A DNA stretch of 23,399 nt from HGM10836 sp045580645 (GTDB lineage: Bacteria; Bacillota_I; Bacilli_A; RF39; UBA660), in assembly GCA_045580645.1 (NCBI GenBank), contig JAZNOG010000070.1, positions 1 to 23,399 on the forward strand, read 5' to 3'. The notes below the pieces were generated by a model. It saw only the letters and a list, made by a program, of their open reading frames with translations. It did no database searches and was not told the DNA's origin. The first letter of the stretch is position 1; every line of letters starts with the position of its first letter. Shown here piece by piece: positions 11,758-19,111 of this stretch. Both the position numbers and the translations under genes were made by a program.

Positions 11758-11838
11758 GGGAGTAGTGATACATGGTGATATCCCTTGACTGTAAATCAAG
11801 TGCCTCAGGCTGAATAGGTTCGATTCCTTTTACTCCCA
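11758..11838 (+). tRNA. tRNA-Tyr(GTA)
   Basis: Acceptor GGGAGTA/TACTCCC, stem CTTGA/TCAAG, loop CTGTAAA (normal U33), class II variable arm with GCCTCAGGC, T loop TTCGATT. Confidence 0.9.
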
Positions 11839-11845
11839 CTTATAA

Positions 11846-11918
11846 GGATACTTGGCAGATGTGGTATATGCACTAGACTGAAAATCTAGCTAACGAGGTT
11901 CAATTCCTTGAGTATCCA
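11846..11918 (+). tRNA. tRNA-Phe(GAA)
   Basis: Acceptor GGATACT/AGTATCC, D arm GCA..TGC, stem CTAGA/TCTAG, loop CTGAAAA, T loop TTCAATT. Confidence 0.92.
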
Positions 11919-11921
11919 CAT

Positions 11922-12003
11922 ACCTCCTTGCTGGAATGGTAGACAGGCTAGTCTTAGAAACTAGTGTATTAGATACATAAGGGTTCAAGTCCCTTAGGAG
12001 GTA
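11922..12003 (+). tRNA. tRNA-Leu(TAG)
   Basis: Acceptor ACCTCCT/AGGAGGT, stem CTAGT/ACTAG, loop CTTAGAA (TAG reads CUN; not a stop suppressor, which would need CTA), class II variable arm, T loop TTCAAGT. Confidence 0.9.
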
Positions 12004-12035
12004 CTAAAAATAATTTGAAAATAGTTGGGAAAATA

Positions 12036-12067
12036 TTTGGAAATATGAAATATTTATCTTAACTTTG
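12036..12067 (+). promoter_or_regulatory. Host-type promoter of the 147-residue gene
   Basis: TTTG (12036-12039), 20 nt, TAACTTTG (12060-12067). Predicted start near 12074, 17 nt before the ATG; also serves the tRNAs behind. Confidence 0.85.
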
Positions 12068-12090
12068 CAACATCAAAATAAGAGAATTAT

Positions 12091-12534
12091 ATGTTTGAAG
12101 ATAATCTATTTACACCAATGGAATCAAGTAGAAGTATGGAAGTTCCTCAATCTCAACTATTTATTGACTTCCTAAATAAACTTGAAGGATGGAAAACTAA
12201 ATGTAAGAATTTACACTGGGCAGCTCCTAAGAAAAATATTCATGTATACCTAGATGAATTTCTTGAAATCTTATCAGATTATCAGGATGGTCTTGCAGAA
12301 GGTTACATGGGAATACTTGGAAAGATGCAACCTAATGTTATTAAAGGAACTTCAAGTGAAGCATTAAATGCTTTTGACTTTATTAGTGAAGTCAAATATG
12401 GTACTATAGACTTTTACAAGAAAATTCCTGAAGATGTAATATATAAAGGTATAGCATCAGAGTGTGAAACATTTATTCAGAATATAAATAAATATGACTA
12501 CTTATTTCACTTATGTGATGTAAGAATATCATAA
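12091..12534 (+). CDS. Helical protein, possibly ferritin/Dps-like (DUF5856-type)
   Basis: 147 residues, predominantly helical. FLNKLEGWKTKCKNLHWAAPKKN, then HVYLDEFLEILSDYQDGLAEGYMG resembles the first two helices of Dps-like proteins, where an LHW motif and an acidic HxxxDxxxE pattern occur; I recall crAss-like phage proteins of this kind filed as DUF5856. The metal-binding set is not complete by eye, so iron storage is not claimed. It has its own strong host-type promoter in the middle of the tRNA array, which suggests expression as soon as host RNA polymerase is available. Confidence 0.6.
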   Translation: MFEDNLFTPMESSRSMEVPQSQLFIDFLNKLEGWKTKCKNLHWAAPKKNIHVYLDEFLEILSDYQDGLAEGYMGILGKMQPNVIKGTSSEALNAFDFISEVKYGTIDFYKKIPEDVIYKGIASECETFIQNINKYDYLFHLCDVRIS

Positions 12535-12542
12535 TAAAGGAT

Positions 12543-12626
12543 GGCTCAATGGTGGAATTGGTATACACAAGGGACTTAAAATTCCTCGCCCATTAGGGAT
12601 TGAGGGTTCAAATCCCTCTTGAGCTA
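12543..12626 (+). tRNA. tRNA-Leu(TAA)
   Basis: Acceptor GGCTCAA/TTGAGCT, stem AGGGA/TTCCT, loop CTTAAAA, variable arm CGCCCATTAGGGATT, T arm GAGGG-TTCAAAT-CCCTC. Confidence 0.9.
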
Positions 12627-12631
12627 CTAAT

Positions 12632-12703
12632 GCTTCCTTCTTCTAATGGTTAAGAAACCAGTTTTGTACTCTGGAAATGAGAGTTCGATTCTTTCAGGAA
12701 GCT
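12632..12703 (+). tRNA. tRNA-Thr(TGT)
   Basis: Acceptor GCTTCCT/AGGAAGC, D arm TTCTAATGGTTAAGAA, loop TTTGTAC, T arm GAGAG-TTCGATT-CTTTC. Confidence 0.88.
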
Positions 12704-12869
12704 CAACAAGGCTAGTAAAGCTAGATTCCTTATAGTGAGAGACTAGCATCTGTCTATACAAAGGAAACTCTAATGATTGCTGTTCCATAGTTAGAGTGTA
12801 GGAGATAGAGGTGTAAGCAAAGCGAAGACTTACAAAGTAGAGTACCAGAATGGCAAATCTCTACAATTT
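12704..12869 (+). ncRNA. Putative structured RNA with pseudoknot between tRNA-Thr and tRNA-Gly
   Basis: 166 nt without an ORF but dense in perfect helices: TTCCTT..ATAG (12726-12735) with CTAT..AAGGAA (12754-12766); ACTCTAA (12767-12773) with TTAGAGT (12791-12797); TGTAAG (12812-12817) with CTTACA (12829-12834); GTAGAG (12837-12842) with CTCTAC (12859-12864). GCTAGT (12711-12716) can pair with ACTAGC (12742-12747), which lies in the loop of the first helix, giving an H-type pseudoknot. No tRNA T loop. Not a family I recognise. Confidence 0.5.
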
Positions 12870-12941
12870 GCAGGTATAGTATAATGGTTAATATGTCAGA
12901 CTTCCAATCTGAAAATGAGGGTTCGATTCCCTCTATCTGCT
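12870..12941 (+). tRNA. tRNA-Gly(TCC)
   Basis: Acceptor GCAGGTA/TATCTGC, stem TCAGA/TCTGA, loop CTTCCAA, T arm GAGGG-TTCGATT-CCCTC. Confidence 0.92.
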
Positions 12942-12949
12942 CTAAATAT

Positions 12950-13019
12950 CCAGGTGAGGATTGGTATCCCACTAGGTCTCATAAGCCTAGCCAAGTAGGT
13001 TCGATTCCTACCTCCTGAA
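12950..13019 (+). tRNA. tRNA-Met(CAT), possible initiator, with very short D arm
   Basis: Stem TAGGT/GCCTA, loop CTCATAA, T arm GTAGG-TTCGATT-CCTAC. Acceptor CCAGGTG/CTCCTGA has C1 opposite A72, the mismatch that marks bacterial initiator tRNAs. The D arm is only GATTGGTATC (or GGATTGGTATCC), with a 4-nt loop, 3 nt shorter overall than usual. Last tRNA of the array. Confidence 0.75.
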
Positions 13020-13033
13020 CTAATTTTACTATT

Positions 13034-13231
13034 ATGGGAGAAATAGAAAAAGCAAAAATGACAAAAACTAAGAAAGTAGATAATACTGAAGTTAGACAAG
13101 TTATGACTGCTATCTATAATACTACACTTAGAGGTATTGTAAAAGATGCTAATGATGAAGGTATTAAGAAAGAAGACATAGTTTCCTTATTAAAGGAAAA
13201 TGGTCAATTTGTATTAGTTTACTTTAAATAA
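13034..13231 (+). CDS. Small conserved phage protein
   Basis: 65 residues. Lys-rich start followed by helical EVRQVMTAIYNTTLRGIVKDA and IKKEDIVSLLKENGQFVLVYF. Starts 14 nt after the last tRNA and is followed by the next gene after 5 nt. Small proteins of this look are conserved upstream of the packaging genes of crAss-like phages (recalled). Function unknown. Confidence 0.65.
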   Translation: MGEIEKAKMTKTKKVDNTEVRQVMTAIYNTTLRGIVKDANDEGIKKEDIVSLLKENGQFVLVYFK

Positions 13232-13236
13232 TCATT

Positions 13237-13566
13237 ATGAAAATGGAAGAGCAAAAGACAGTAGAAAGACCCTTGATGAGTGAAGAAGAGTTTAAGGGCT
13301 ATATGGAGAAGAATAGAGTAGATGTTGTGGGAGATTTCTACAAAAAAGGTATTCTCCATCTAAGAACTTATGAAGCAGTAAGCAAGTCCAAGTCTGTAAG
13401 GAGAGCAATCAAAAGAGGTCATGTATCTCTTGATGGTATTATCTTCCCTAAGAGACCTTTCAATAACAAAGCTAATACTTGTAAAAGAAAAGGTCATTGC
13501 AGTAGAACTATTAATGATAGAAAGAAGATGATTTATGAGCAACTCAAATACAGAAAATCAGCCTAA
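13237..13566 (+). CDS. Basic conserved protein upstream of packaging genes
   Basis: 109 residues. An acidic N-terminal third (EEQKTVERPLMSEEEFKGYM) is followed by a strongly basic C-terminal half (SVRRAIKRGHVSLDGIIFPK, CKRKGHCSRTINDRKKMIYEQ), consistent with nucleic-acid binding. Its last 32 nt overlap the following zinc-ribbon gene in another frame, indicating translational coupling. No domain can be named. Confidence 0.65.
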   Translation: MKMEEQKTVERPLMSEEEFKGYMEKNRVDVVGDFYKKGILHLRTYEAVSKSKSVRRAIKRGHVSLDGIIFPKRPFNNKANTCKRKGHCSRTINDRKKMIYEQLKYRKSA

Positions 13567-13756
13567 TGATTACAATGAAGTGCCAGTATTATACTGCAAG
13601 CATTGTCTATCATTGAATATTAGGAACATTCCAAGAATGGAGGATTCAGATTACTGTGATGAGTGTGGCTCCACTGATATAGGAGAATGTTCAATAGAAG
13701 AGTGGGAGACTCTATACAAGAATAGATATGGACATAAATTCCTTGAAGAGTATTAA
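13535..13756 (+). CDS. Small zinc-ribbon protein
   Basis: 73 residues. Two Cys pairs, YCKHCLSLNI and YCDECGSTDIGEC, separated by about 20 residues, form a clear zinc ribbon. The C terminus is acidic and aromatic (EEWETLYKNRYGHKFLEEY). Overlaps the previous gene by 32 nt. Phage zinc ribbons of this size often act in transcription or packaging complexes; here no partner is evident. Confidence 0.7.
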   Translation: MSNSNTENQPNDYNEVPVLYCKHCLSLNIRNIPRMEDSDYCDECGSTDIGECSIEEWETLYKNRYGHKFLEEY

Positions 13757-13776
13757 CAACTTAATTATAAATTAAT

Positions 13777-14079
13777 ATGGAAGAGCAGAAGGGAAAGGTT
13801 GTAGAGATGCAACCAACAACAAAGGAAACAGAAAGACCTGAAAAGATGTCTTATGAGCAGTTGGAAAATGTAGCACATCAACTTAGTGAACAAGCTAATC
13901 AATTATACATGAAGCTACAAGCTGCTAATATGAGTAACATTTTCAAGAGACTTGATTACTTATTTAAGGTATTGGAAAATGGACATATGTTTAGACAGGA
14001 TTTTGTAGATAAGTGTGTCTCTGAAATTGAAGAACTTATGTCAGTACCAGAAGAAACAGAAGAAGCAGAGACTGAATAA
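13777..14079 (+). CDS. Coiled-coil acidic protein
   Basis: 100 residues. A disordered charged N terminus (EEQKGKVVEMQPTTKETERP) is followed by a long helix, YEQLENVAHQLSEQANQLYM through KRLDYLFKVLENG, and an acidic tail rich in Glu (SVPEETEEAETE). Probably an oligomeric small protein. It opens MEEQK like the product at 13237 after its first two residues, possibly a shared translation-start context rather than homology. Confidence 0.6.
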   Translation: MEEQKGKVVEMQPTTKETERPEKMSYEQLENVAHQLSEQANQLYMKLQAANMSNIFKRLDYLFKVLENGHMFRQDFVDKCVSEIEELMSVPEETEEAETE

Positions 14080-14090
14080 ATCAATAAATT

Positions 14091-14471
14091 ATGAAGAAAG
14101 CTAACAATATAGTTAGAATACCTACTTCATTAAACGGTAGTTTCTTCAGATATTGGTTCATGTTCTTAGAGCCTTTTCATAAATTAACTGATAGAGAAAT
14201 AGATGTAATTACATCCTTTGTAAAGCATAGATATGAACTCAGTAAAGTTATTAAGGATAATGAAATACTTGATAAGGTTACAATGAGTGAAGATACAAAG
14301 AAGAAAGTAAGGGAAGAGTGTAATATCACTCTCCCACACTTTCAAGTAATTATGGGAAAGTTAAGAAAGAATAAAGTCATTATTGATGGTAAGATAAATC
14401 CAAGATTCATTCCTAACATCAGTGAAGAAAATGGTACTTTCCAACTACTATTACTTTTTGAATTACAATGA
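14091..14471 (+). CDS. Winged-HTH-like conserved protein
   Basis: 126 residues. LTDREIDVITSFVKHRYEL and LPHFQVIMGKLRKNKVIIDG look like the two recognition parts of a winged helix. The last residues (FQLLLLFEL) are hydrophobic. It overlaps the HU/IHF-like gene by 4 nt (ATGA), so both are translated together. The pairing of such a gene with an IHF-like gene just upstream of terminase is a recognised crAss-like phage arrangement (recalled). Likely DNA-binding, perhaps a late regulator. Confidence 0.6.
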   Translation: MKKANNIVRIPTSLNGSFFRYWFMFLEPFHKLTDREIDVITSFVKHRYELSKVIKDNEILDKVTMSEDTKKKVREECNITLPHFQVIMGKLRKNKVIIDGKINPRFIPNISEENGTFQLLLLFELQ

Positions 14472-14740
14472 ATTATCTTGATATAATTGGTAAGGTTTCT
14501 CAGGAATTGGAGCTACCTAAGGAAGTGGTAGATAAGACATATAAAGCATTTTGGTTATTTGTTAACCAATCCATACAATCCTTACCATTAAAGGATAATC
14601 TTAATGAGGAGGATTTTGCTAAATTAAGAACAAATTTCAACATTCCATCATTAGGTAAATTAACTTGTACCTATGATAGAATGTTAGGAATGAAAAAGAG
14701 ATTTAAGATTATAAAACAAATAAGGGAGAAGAAATGTTAA
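14468..14740 (+). CDS. HU/IHF-like DNA-binding protein
   Basis: 90 residues, the usual size for one HU/IHF subunit. An N-terminal helix pair (MNYLDIIGKVSQELELPKEV, AFWLFVNQSIQSLPL) is followed by FNIPSLGKLTCTYDRMLGMK, which fits the family's N-terminal arm region (IPxLGKL-like), and a basic tail (KRFKIIKQIREKK). HU/IHF proteins bend DNA; an IHF-like gene near the packaging genes is a marker of crAss-like phages. The basic beta-ribbon arm seems short compared with bacterial HU. Overlaps both neighbours by 4-7 nt. Confidence 0.72.
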   Translation: MNYLDIIGKVSQELELPKEVVDKTYKAFWLFVNQSIQSLPLKDNLNEEDFAKLRTNFNIPSLGKLTCTYDRMLGMKKRFKIIKQIREKKC

Positions 14741-15156
14741 TAGTAAAGAAGATAAAGCCTCTATTTACTTCCATTATTACTACAATGGATAAGTATGAAG
14801 AGGATGTAAAGACTGCTAGTGGTCTTATTGATACTACTAAGCAGCAGGGAGGTCTCAAGGAATATCAGACAGTATTAGCTGTAGGAGAGTCAGTTAGAGC
14901 TGTTAAGGTTGGTGATTTGGTTTGTGTAAACCCTACTAGATTTGCAGTAAAGAAACACCAAGCAGGTTCTTTAAAAGATGGTATAGTAACAGATAATCCT
15001 GTAGTACAATACAACTTTGATGTTGTTGAAATGGATGGTAAGCAATGTCTATTGTTACAGGATAGAGATATTGATTTTGTGATTGAAGAATGGGAAGAAG
15101 TCCCTGACCCAACTCCCTCAACTATTATTCAACCAGAGAAGAAACTAATTTTATAA
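14734..15156 (+). CDS. GroES-like beta-barrel protein
   Basis: 140 residues. The section LKEYQTVLAVGESVRAVKVG, then DLVCVNPTRFAV, strongly resembles the co-chaperonin GroES core, where a strand is followed by VGxxVxxVKxGDxVxxNP. N-terminal 30 residues are helical; the tail is Pro/Thr-rich and disordered. Whether it acts with host GroEL or is a structural protein built on the same fold cannot be told. It is the last gene before a strong intrinsic terminator, closing the transcription unit that begins at the tRNA array. Confidence 0.55.
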   Translation: MLIVKKIKPLFTSIITTMDKYEEDVKTASGLIDTTKQQGGLKEYQTVLAVGESVRAVKVGDLVCVNPTRFAVKKHQAGSLKDGIVTDNPVVQYNFDVVEMDGKQCLLLQDRDIDFVIEEWEEVPDPTPSTIIQPEKKLIL

Positions 15157-15163
15157 CACAGAG

Positions 15164-15205
15164 GAGTGTATCAGGAGTTAATCTTGATACACTCTTTTTC
15201 TTTTT
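15164..15205 (+). terminator. Strong intrinsic terminator
   Basis: 10-bp perfect stem GAGTGTATCA/TGATACACTC with 11-nt loop, then TTTTTCTTTTT. Separates the small-gene operon from the packaging module; no promoter of host type is visible just after it. Confidence 0.93.
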
Positions 15206-15213
15206 ATATATTT

Positions 15214-15753
15214 ATGATTAAGCTATTTAAATATGAGGGATATAAGATAGTAATATCTGAAGAAGCTTTTGCTCTTAAACCATTTAGACAGATATGGCAA
15301 AGAGATAAAACTGTTAATAAAGATAAAGCTATTATGGAGTTGGGATTCATATATTTTTATTGTGACCCTAGAAGTGATTACCAATTTCTTGTAGATGATA
15401 AGGAAAGATTGGAAGCTATTAAAGAAGGAGAAGGGCTTCCTCCTAAATGGGAACCAGATAAGGTACTTATAGAAGCTATGGAATTTTATAAGTCATTTAA
15501 ACCTATATCTGCATTACTCCTTGAAGACACAAGGTTTATGGTTAATAAGTTCAGAGCAAAACTAAGAGAGCTGGACTTTGACAGTCTTGAAGTTAAGGAG
15601 TTTAAAGAAGTTACTGCTATTGTAAAACAGATTACACCTCTCATTAGAGATTTGGATGAGGCTGAGAAAGCACTTAACTCTGAAATGAGGAGTTCAGGTA
15701 AGATGAGAGGACAGGGAGAGAAGACTATATTTGAAGATGACTTGGCACTATAA
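15214..15753 (+). CDS. Conserved protein preceding terminase
   Basis: 179 residues from the ATG at 15214. A GTG further upstream (15166) would place the start inside the terminator hairpin, so it is rejected. Mixed alpha/beta N-terminal half (FRQIWQRDKTVNKDKAIMEL, YFYCDPRSDYQFLVDD) and a helical C-terminal half with RDLDEAEKALNSEMRSSGK. Proteins like this stand just before TerL in crAss-like phages (recalled); candidate structural or packaging accessory protein. The next ATG is 2 nt after its TAA. Confidence 0.65.
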   Translation: MIKLFKYEGYKIVISEEAFALKPFRQIWQRDKTVNKDKAIMELGFIYFYCDPRSDYQFLVDDKERLEAIKEGEGLPPKWEPDKVLIEAMEFYKSFKPISALLLEDTRFMVNKFRAKLRELDFDSLEVKEFKEVTAIVKQITPLIRDLDEAEKALNSEMRSSGKMRGQGEKTIFEDDLAL

Positions 15754-15755
15754 CT

Positions 15756-16100
15756 ATGAAAGCAGAAGATATTATAGAGGGCCTTAATAGGCATATAGAA
15801 ATTAAAAGAAGGGATATGAAAGTTAATACTGTTGGGCATATGGTATTACAAAAGGAAATTAATTCTAATCCTTCTTTTAAAGCCTATAAAGAGTACAGAT
15901 ATACTATATGGTTTGCTAAAAATAGAAAGTCATATAGAATTATAACAGTACAGCAATCTGCAAGAGTACTGGATGGTCAAGAAGGAAATATGGAAAAGCA
16001 AATGAATACTATCCTGTGTCAGACAATATTTGATTGGATAGGTTCTGATTCCTATAATGAAGTTATAAAGGGAGAATATAATGGATTTTCAGAAGATTGA
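15756..16100 (+). CDS. Small protein overlapping the terminase start
   Basis: 114 residues. MKAEDIIEGLNRHIEIKRRD at the start, a basic beta-rich middle (YRYTIWFAKNRKSYRIITVQ) and a helical end (QMNTILCQTIFDWIGSDSY). The TGA lies 20 nt inside terL, so translation is probably coupled. By position it could be a small terminase-type accessory factor, but no HTH or DNA-binding motif is clear. Confidence 0.6.
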   Translation: MKAEDIIEGLNRHIEIKRRDMKVNTVGHMVLQKEINSNPSFKAYKEYRYTIWFAKNRKSYRIITVQQSARVLDGQEGNMEKQMNTILCQTIFDWIGSDSYNEVIKGEYNGFSED

Positions 16101-18381
16101 AATGAATAAATATCAGACTGAACTAACTGAGGAATTAATAAATGAATTGCCTCAGGAAGTTCAGGACCAGTTATTTGATATTATAAATAATGTAGAGTTT
16201 GTCAAGAGATTGATAAGTCCTACAAGAGAATATGCTAAGGATAGACCAAGAGATGATAGGGGTAGAGTCATTGTAGATTTGGCTAATCCTCATATATTAG
16301 AGGATATGGATTACTTTAGACCATCTGCTATACATTATGAGAAGTATGGTACATTTACTAACCTTAGGCCTAATGCCAATCCTAATAGTGAGTATGGTAA
16401 ATGGGTGAGAGAGGAAAGGAGAAGAATCTGGGATGGCTATGTAAGAGAAAGTGATGGGGAATGGGTCACAGGATATATGTATTGGTTTCTTAACTATTCT
16501 CCTATAATGCTTTCCAAGATTAGAGAGTATAAGGATAAGAATGGTAAGAAGAGAGAGTCCAAGAGAGCTGATAGAGTAGAGGCACTTCCTGAATGTTGGG
16601 AAGGCATCTATTGGAGATTCCACTACTTAGACCAAGCATCAAATGGTGGCTTATATAATAACTTTGAGGGAGGTCAGCACGCGGCTGAACTTGCTTCCAG
16701 AGGTAAAGGTAAGTCATATAGTCTTGCATCCATACTTAACCATATCTTTGTGGTAGGAGAGAATGAGGAAGCACATGAGAAGGTAAAGGGTATAGTAACT
16801 GCCTATCAGAAGGAGTATCTTACTAAGGATGGTGTCCTTAACAAGTTTGTAGATATGGCTAACTTCTGTGCAGCCAATACCCAGTTTCCAAGAAAGAGAT
16901 TGAAGAACTCTTTGCAGGAAATGACTTGGATAATGGGATATAAAGATGTAGAACTTGATATTGAAAGAGGTACACAGAATACAGTATTGGGAGTATCATC
17001 TAAGGATGATGAATCAAAGCTTAGAGGTAAGAGAGCTGCTAAGATTTTAATTGAAGAGTTTGGTACTTTTCCTAGATTAGTAGACTTATATAATGTATTG
17101 CTTCCTTCAGTACAGGAAGGTGATATTGTCTTTGGACAAATCTATATGCTGGGTACAGCAGGTGATAATGAATCAGATTTTGCTGGTGCTCAGGAAATTA
17201 TGTATAACCCTAAGGGTTATAATATGTATGCTCTACCTAATGTATTTGATAAGTATAACCAAGGTAAACCCTACTTTGTTTTCTTCTTTCCTGGCTATGT
17301 GAATAGAAAAGGATGCTATAATGGAGATGGTGTATCTGATGTAATTAAAGCACTTATTGAAATACTTATGAATAGATATAGGGTAAAGTATAATTCTACT
17401 GACCCTAATACTATTATTAAGACTATTGCTGAAGTACCTATTACTCCTGCTGAAGCTATTGTAAAGACAGGAGTAAATATGTTCCCTGTAGCTGATTTGA
17501 CTGAAAGGTTAGGACAATTGGATTCTAATCCTTCAGAATACAATGATGTATATGTAGGTGATTTGTCTTTTAGTAAAGATGGTCAGATAGAATATAAACC
17601 TAGTTCTGCTCAACCTATTAGGGATTTCCCACATAATGATAATAAGATTGAAGGTGCTATTGAGATATTTCAATTGCCTGAAATTGATAGAAATACAGGT
17701 AAGCCTTATAATGATAGGTATATATTAGGAGCTGACCCTTATGATGATGATGAATCTAATACTATGTCTTTAGGTTCTATATTTGTATTGGATTTATGGA
17801 CAGATAAAATAGTAGCTGAATATACAGGAAGACCTTCTTTTGCTGATGATTATTATGAGATTTGTAGAAAACTATGCCTATTTTATAATGGTAGATTAAA
17901 TTATGAATATAATAAGAAAGGCTTATTCTCTCACTTCTCGACAAGAAATAGTTTATACCTCCTTACTGACGTATTGGATTTCTTGAAAGAAAAGCAGATG
18001 ATGAAGGATGGGTATGGCAACAAGTCAAAAGGTACTAATGCCTCTCCTGCCATTAATGCTTATGCAAGGAGTAGATTGAGAAGCTGGCTATTAGCTCCAG
18101 TTCCTATTATTCAAAAAATAGACGGAGAAGACACAGAAGTAATGGTTCCAAGACTATTTACTTTGAGAAGTAGAGCATTAATTAAGGAGCTTATTAACTA
18201 TAACTCTGAAGGTAACTTCGATAGAATATCTGCTATGGGTATGCTTATGCTTTTAAGAGAAGATAGGATGATAAGATACCAAGGAGATGTTAGTAAAGAG
18301 AAACAAGAAAGAGCTAATAATTCTTATGATGGAAATGACCCATTCTTCAAAAGAAATTATGACTTTAAGTTTAAACAGTAA
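16081..18381 (+). CDS. terL: Terminase large subunit (DNA packaging ATPase/nuclease)
   Basis: 766 residues, a normal size for crAss-like TerL. Walker A-like S206-R-G-K-G-K-S212 within ELASRGKGKSYS; Walker B with catalytic Glu at about 321-326 (KILIEEFGTF). The C-terminal RNase H-like nuclease begins at about 547 with ILGADPYDDDESNTMSLGSI (first acid D552), continues with NYEYNKKG (E609 likely second acid) and FDRISAMGMLML (D714, third acid). It cuts phage concatemers and pumps DNA into the prohead through the portal. Start at 16081 overlaps the upstream gene by 20 nt. No in-frame stop occurs in 766 codons. Confidence 0.95.
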   Translation: MDFQKIEMNKYQTELTEELINELPQEVQDQLFDIINNVEFVKRLISPTREYAKDRPRDDRGRVIVDLANPHILEDMDYFRPSAIHYEKYGTFTNLRPNANPNSEYGKWVREERRRIWDGYVRESDGEWVTGYMYWFLNYSPIMLSKIREYKDKNGKKRESKRADRVEALPECWEGIYWRFHYLDQASNGGLYNNFEGGQHAAELASRGKGKSYSLASILNHIFVVGENEEAHEKVKGIVTAYQKEYLTKDGVLNKFVDMANFCAANTQFPRKRLKNSLQEMTWIMGYKDVELDIERGTQNTVLGVSSKDDESKLRGKRAAKILIEEFGTFPRLVDLYNVLLPSVQEGDIVFGQIYMLGTAGDNESDFAGAQEIMYNPKGYNMYALPNVFDKYNQGKPYFVFFFPGYVNRKGCYNGDGVSDVIKALIEILMNRYRVKYNSTDPNTIIKTIAEVPITPAEAIVKTGVNMFPVADLTERLGQLDSNPSEYNDVYVGDLSFSKDGQIEYKPSSAQPIRDFPHNDNKIEGAIEIFQLPEIDRNTGKPYNDRYILGADPYDDDESNTMSLGSIFVLDLWTDKIVAEYTGRPSFADDYYEICRKLCLFYNGRLNYEYNKKGLFSHFSTRNSLYLLTDVLDFLKEKQMMKDGYGNKSKGTNASPAINAYARSRLRSWLLAPVPIIQKIDGEDTEVMVPRLFTLRSRALIKELINYNSEGNFDRISAMGMLMLLREDRMIRYQGDVSKEKQERANNSYDGNDPFFKRNYDFKFKQ

Positions 18382-18426
18382 ATTTAGTAAAAATGGAGAC
18401 AGATGGTTAGTAAATTATTTATATGC

Positions 18427-18457
18427 TTGCAAGGATTAATAAATTTACTTATCTTTG
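18427..18457 (+). promoter_or_regulatory. Host-type promoter of the GIY-YIG endonuclease gene
   Basis: TTG (18427-18429), 20 nt, TATCTTTG (18450-18457). Sits in the 97-nt gap between terL and the endonuclease; the mobile gene seems to bring its own promoter. Confidence 0.8.
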
Positions 18458-18478
18458 CAGATAATTAAATTGAAGGAT

Positions 18479-19111
18479 ATGGAAGAGAGGGAATATATAG
18501 TATATTCACATGTAAACCCAATAAACAATAAAGTATATGTTGGAATTACAAATCAGAATATACATAAGAGGTGGAAAAATGGCTATGGATACACTAAATG
18601 TAAAAAATTTTATAATGCAATATTAAAATATGGTTGGGATAACTTCAAACATATTGTTCTGTGTAGAACTAGTAAAAGTACTGCTTTTCTTTTAGAAAAG
18701 GCATTAATCAAGTATTATAAAGACAAGAATTTAAGTTATAATATAACTGATGGTGGAGAAGATAGCATACCAAGTATGCTTGGTAAACATCACACTATTG
18801 AGACTAAAAAGAAAATAAGTAAAGCTAGTAAAAGAGCTTGTTCAGAACAAACTAAAAGAAAAATAGGATTAGCTAATAGTGGTTCTAAAAATGGAATGTA
18901 TGGTAGAGATATTTCCGAGTATGCAAGAAAACTAGTAATAGAAAGATTTAGTAAATCTGTACTTCAATTAGATTTAAATGATAATATTATTAATAAGTTT
19001 TCCTCTGCTTCAGAGGCAGAGAGACAATTAAATGGAAAAGGAAGTCATATAAGTTGCTGCTGTCTAGGAAAGAGGAAAACTGCTTATGGATATAAATGGA
19101 AATATGAGTAA
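18479..19111 (+). CDS. GIY-YIG homing endonuclease
   Basis: 210 residues from the ATG at 18479 (a TTG at 18455 lies in the promoter and is rejected). The GIY-YIG core appears as YIVYSHVN..KVYVGIT with IHKRWKNG following and a later Glu (about residue 78, LLEKALIKYYK). Then come NUMOD3-type repeats (KHHTIETKKKISKASKRA, TKRKIGLANSGSKNGMYG) and a NUMOD1/IENR1-like DNA-binding end (LNDNIINKFSSASEAERQL, GYKWKYE). It separates terL from the portal gene, which normally adjoin, and its stop overlaps the portal start by 8 nt. A selfish element that probably targets this locus in phages lacking it. Confidence 0.92.
   Translation: MEEREYIVYSHVNPINNKVYVGITNQNIHKRWKNGYGYTKCKKFYNAILKYGWDNFKHIVLCRTSKSTAFLLEKALIKYYKDKNLSYNITDGGEDSIPSMLGKHHTIETKKKISKASKRACSEQTKRKIGLANSGSKNGMYGRDISEYARKLVIERFSKSVLQLDLNDNIINKFSSASEAERQLNGKGSHISCCCLGKRKTAYGYKWKYE

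Noticed and set aside
15166..15213. Upstream GTG start for the 179-residue gene
   Set aside because: It lies within the terminator hairpin and T run; the ATG at 15214 gives a normal protein start.
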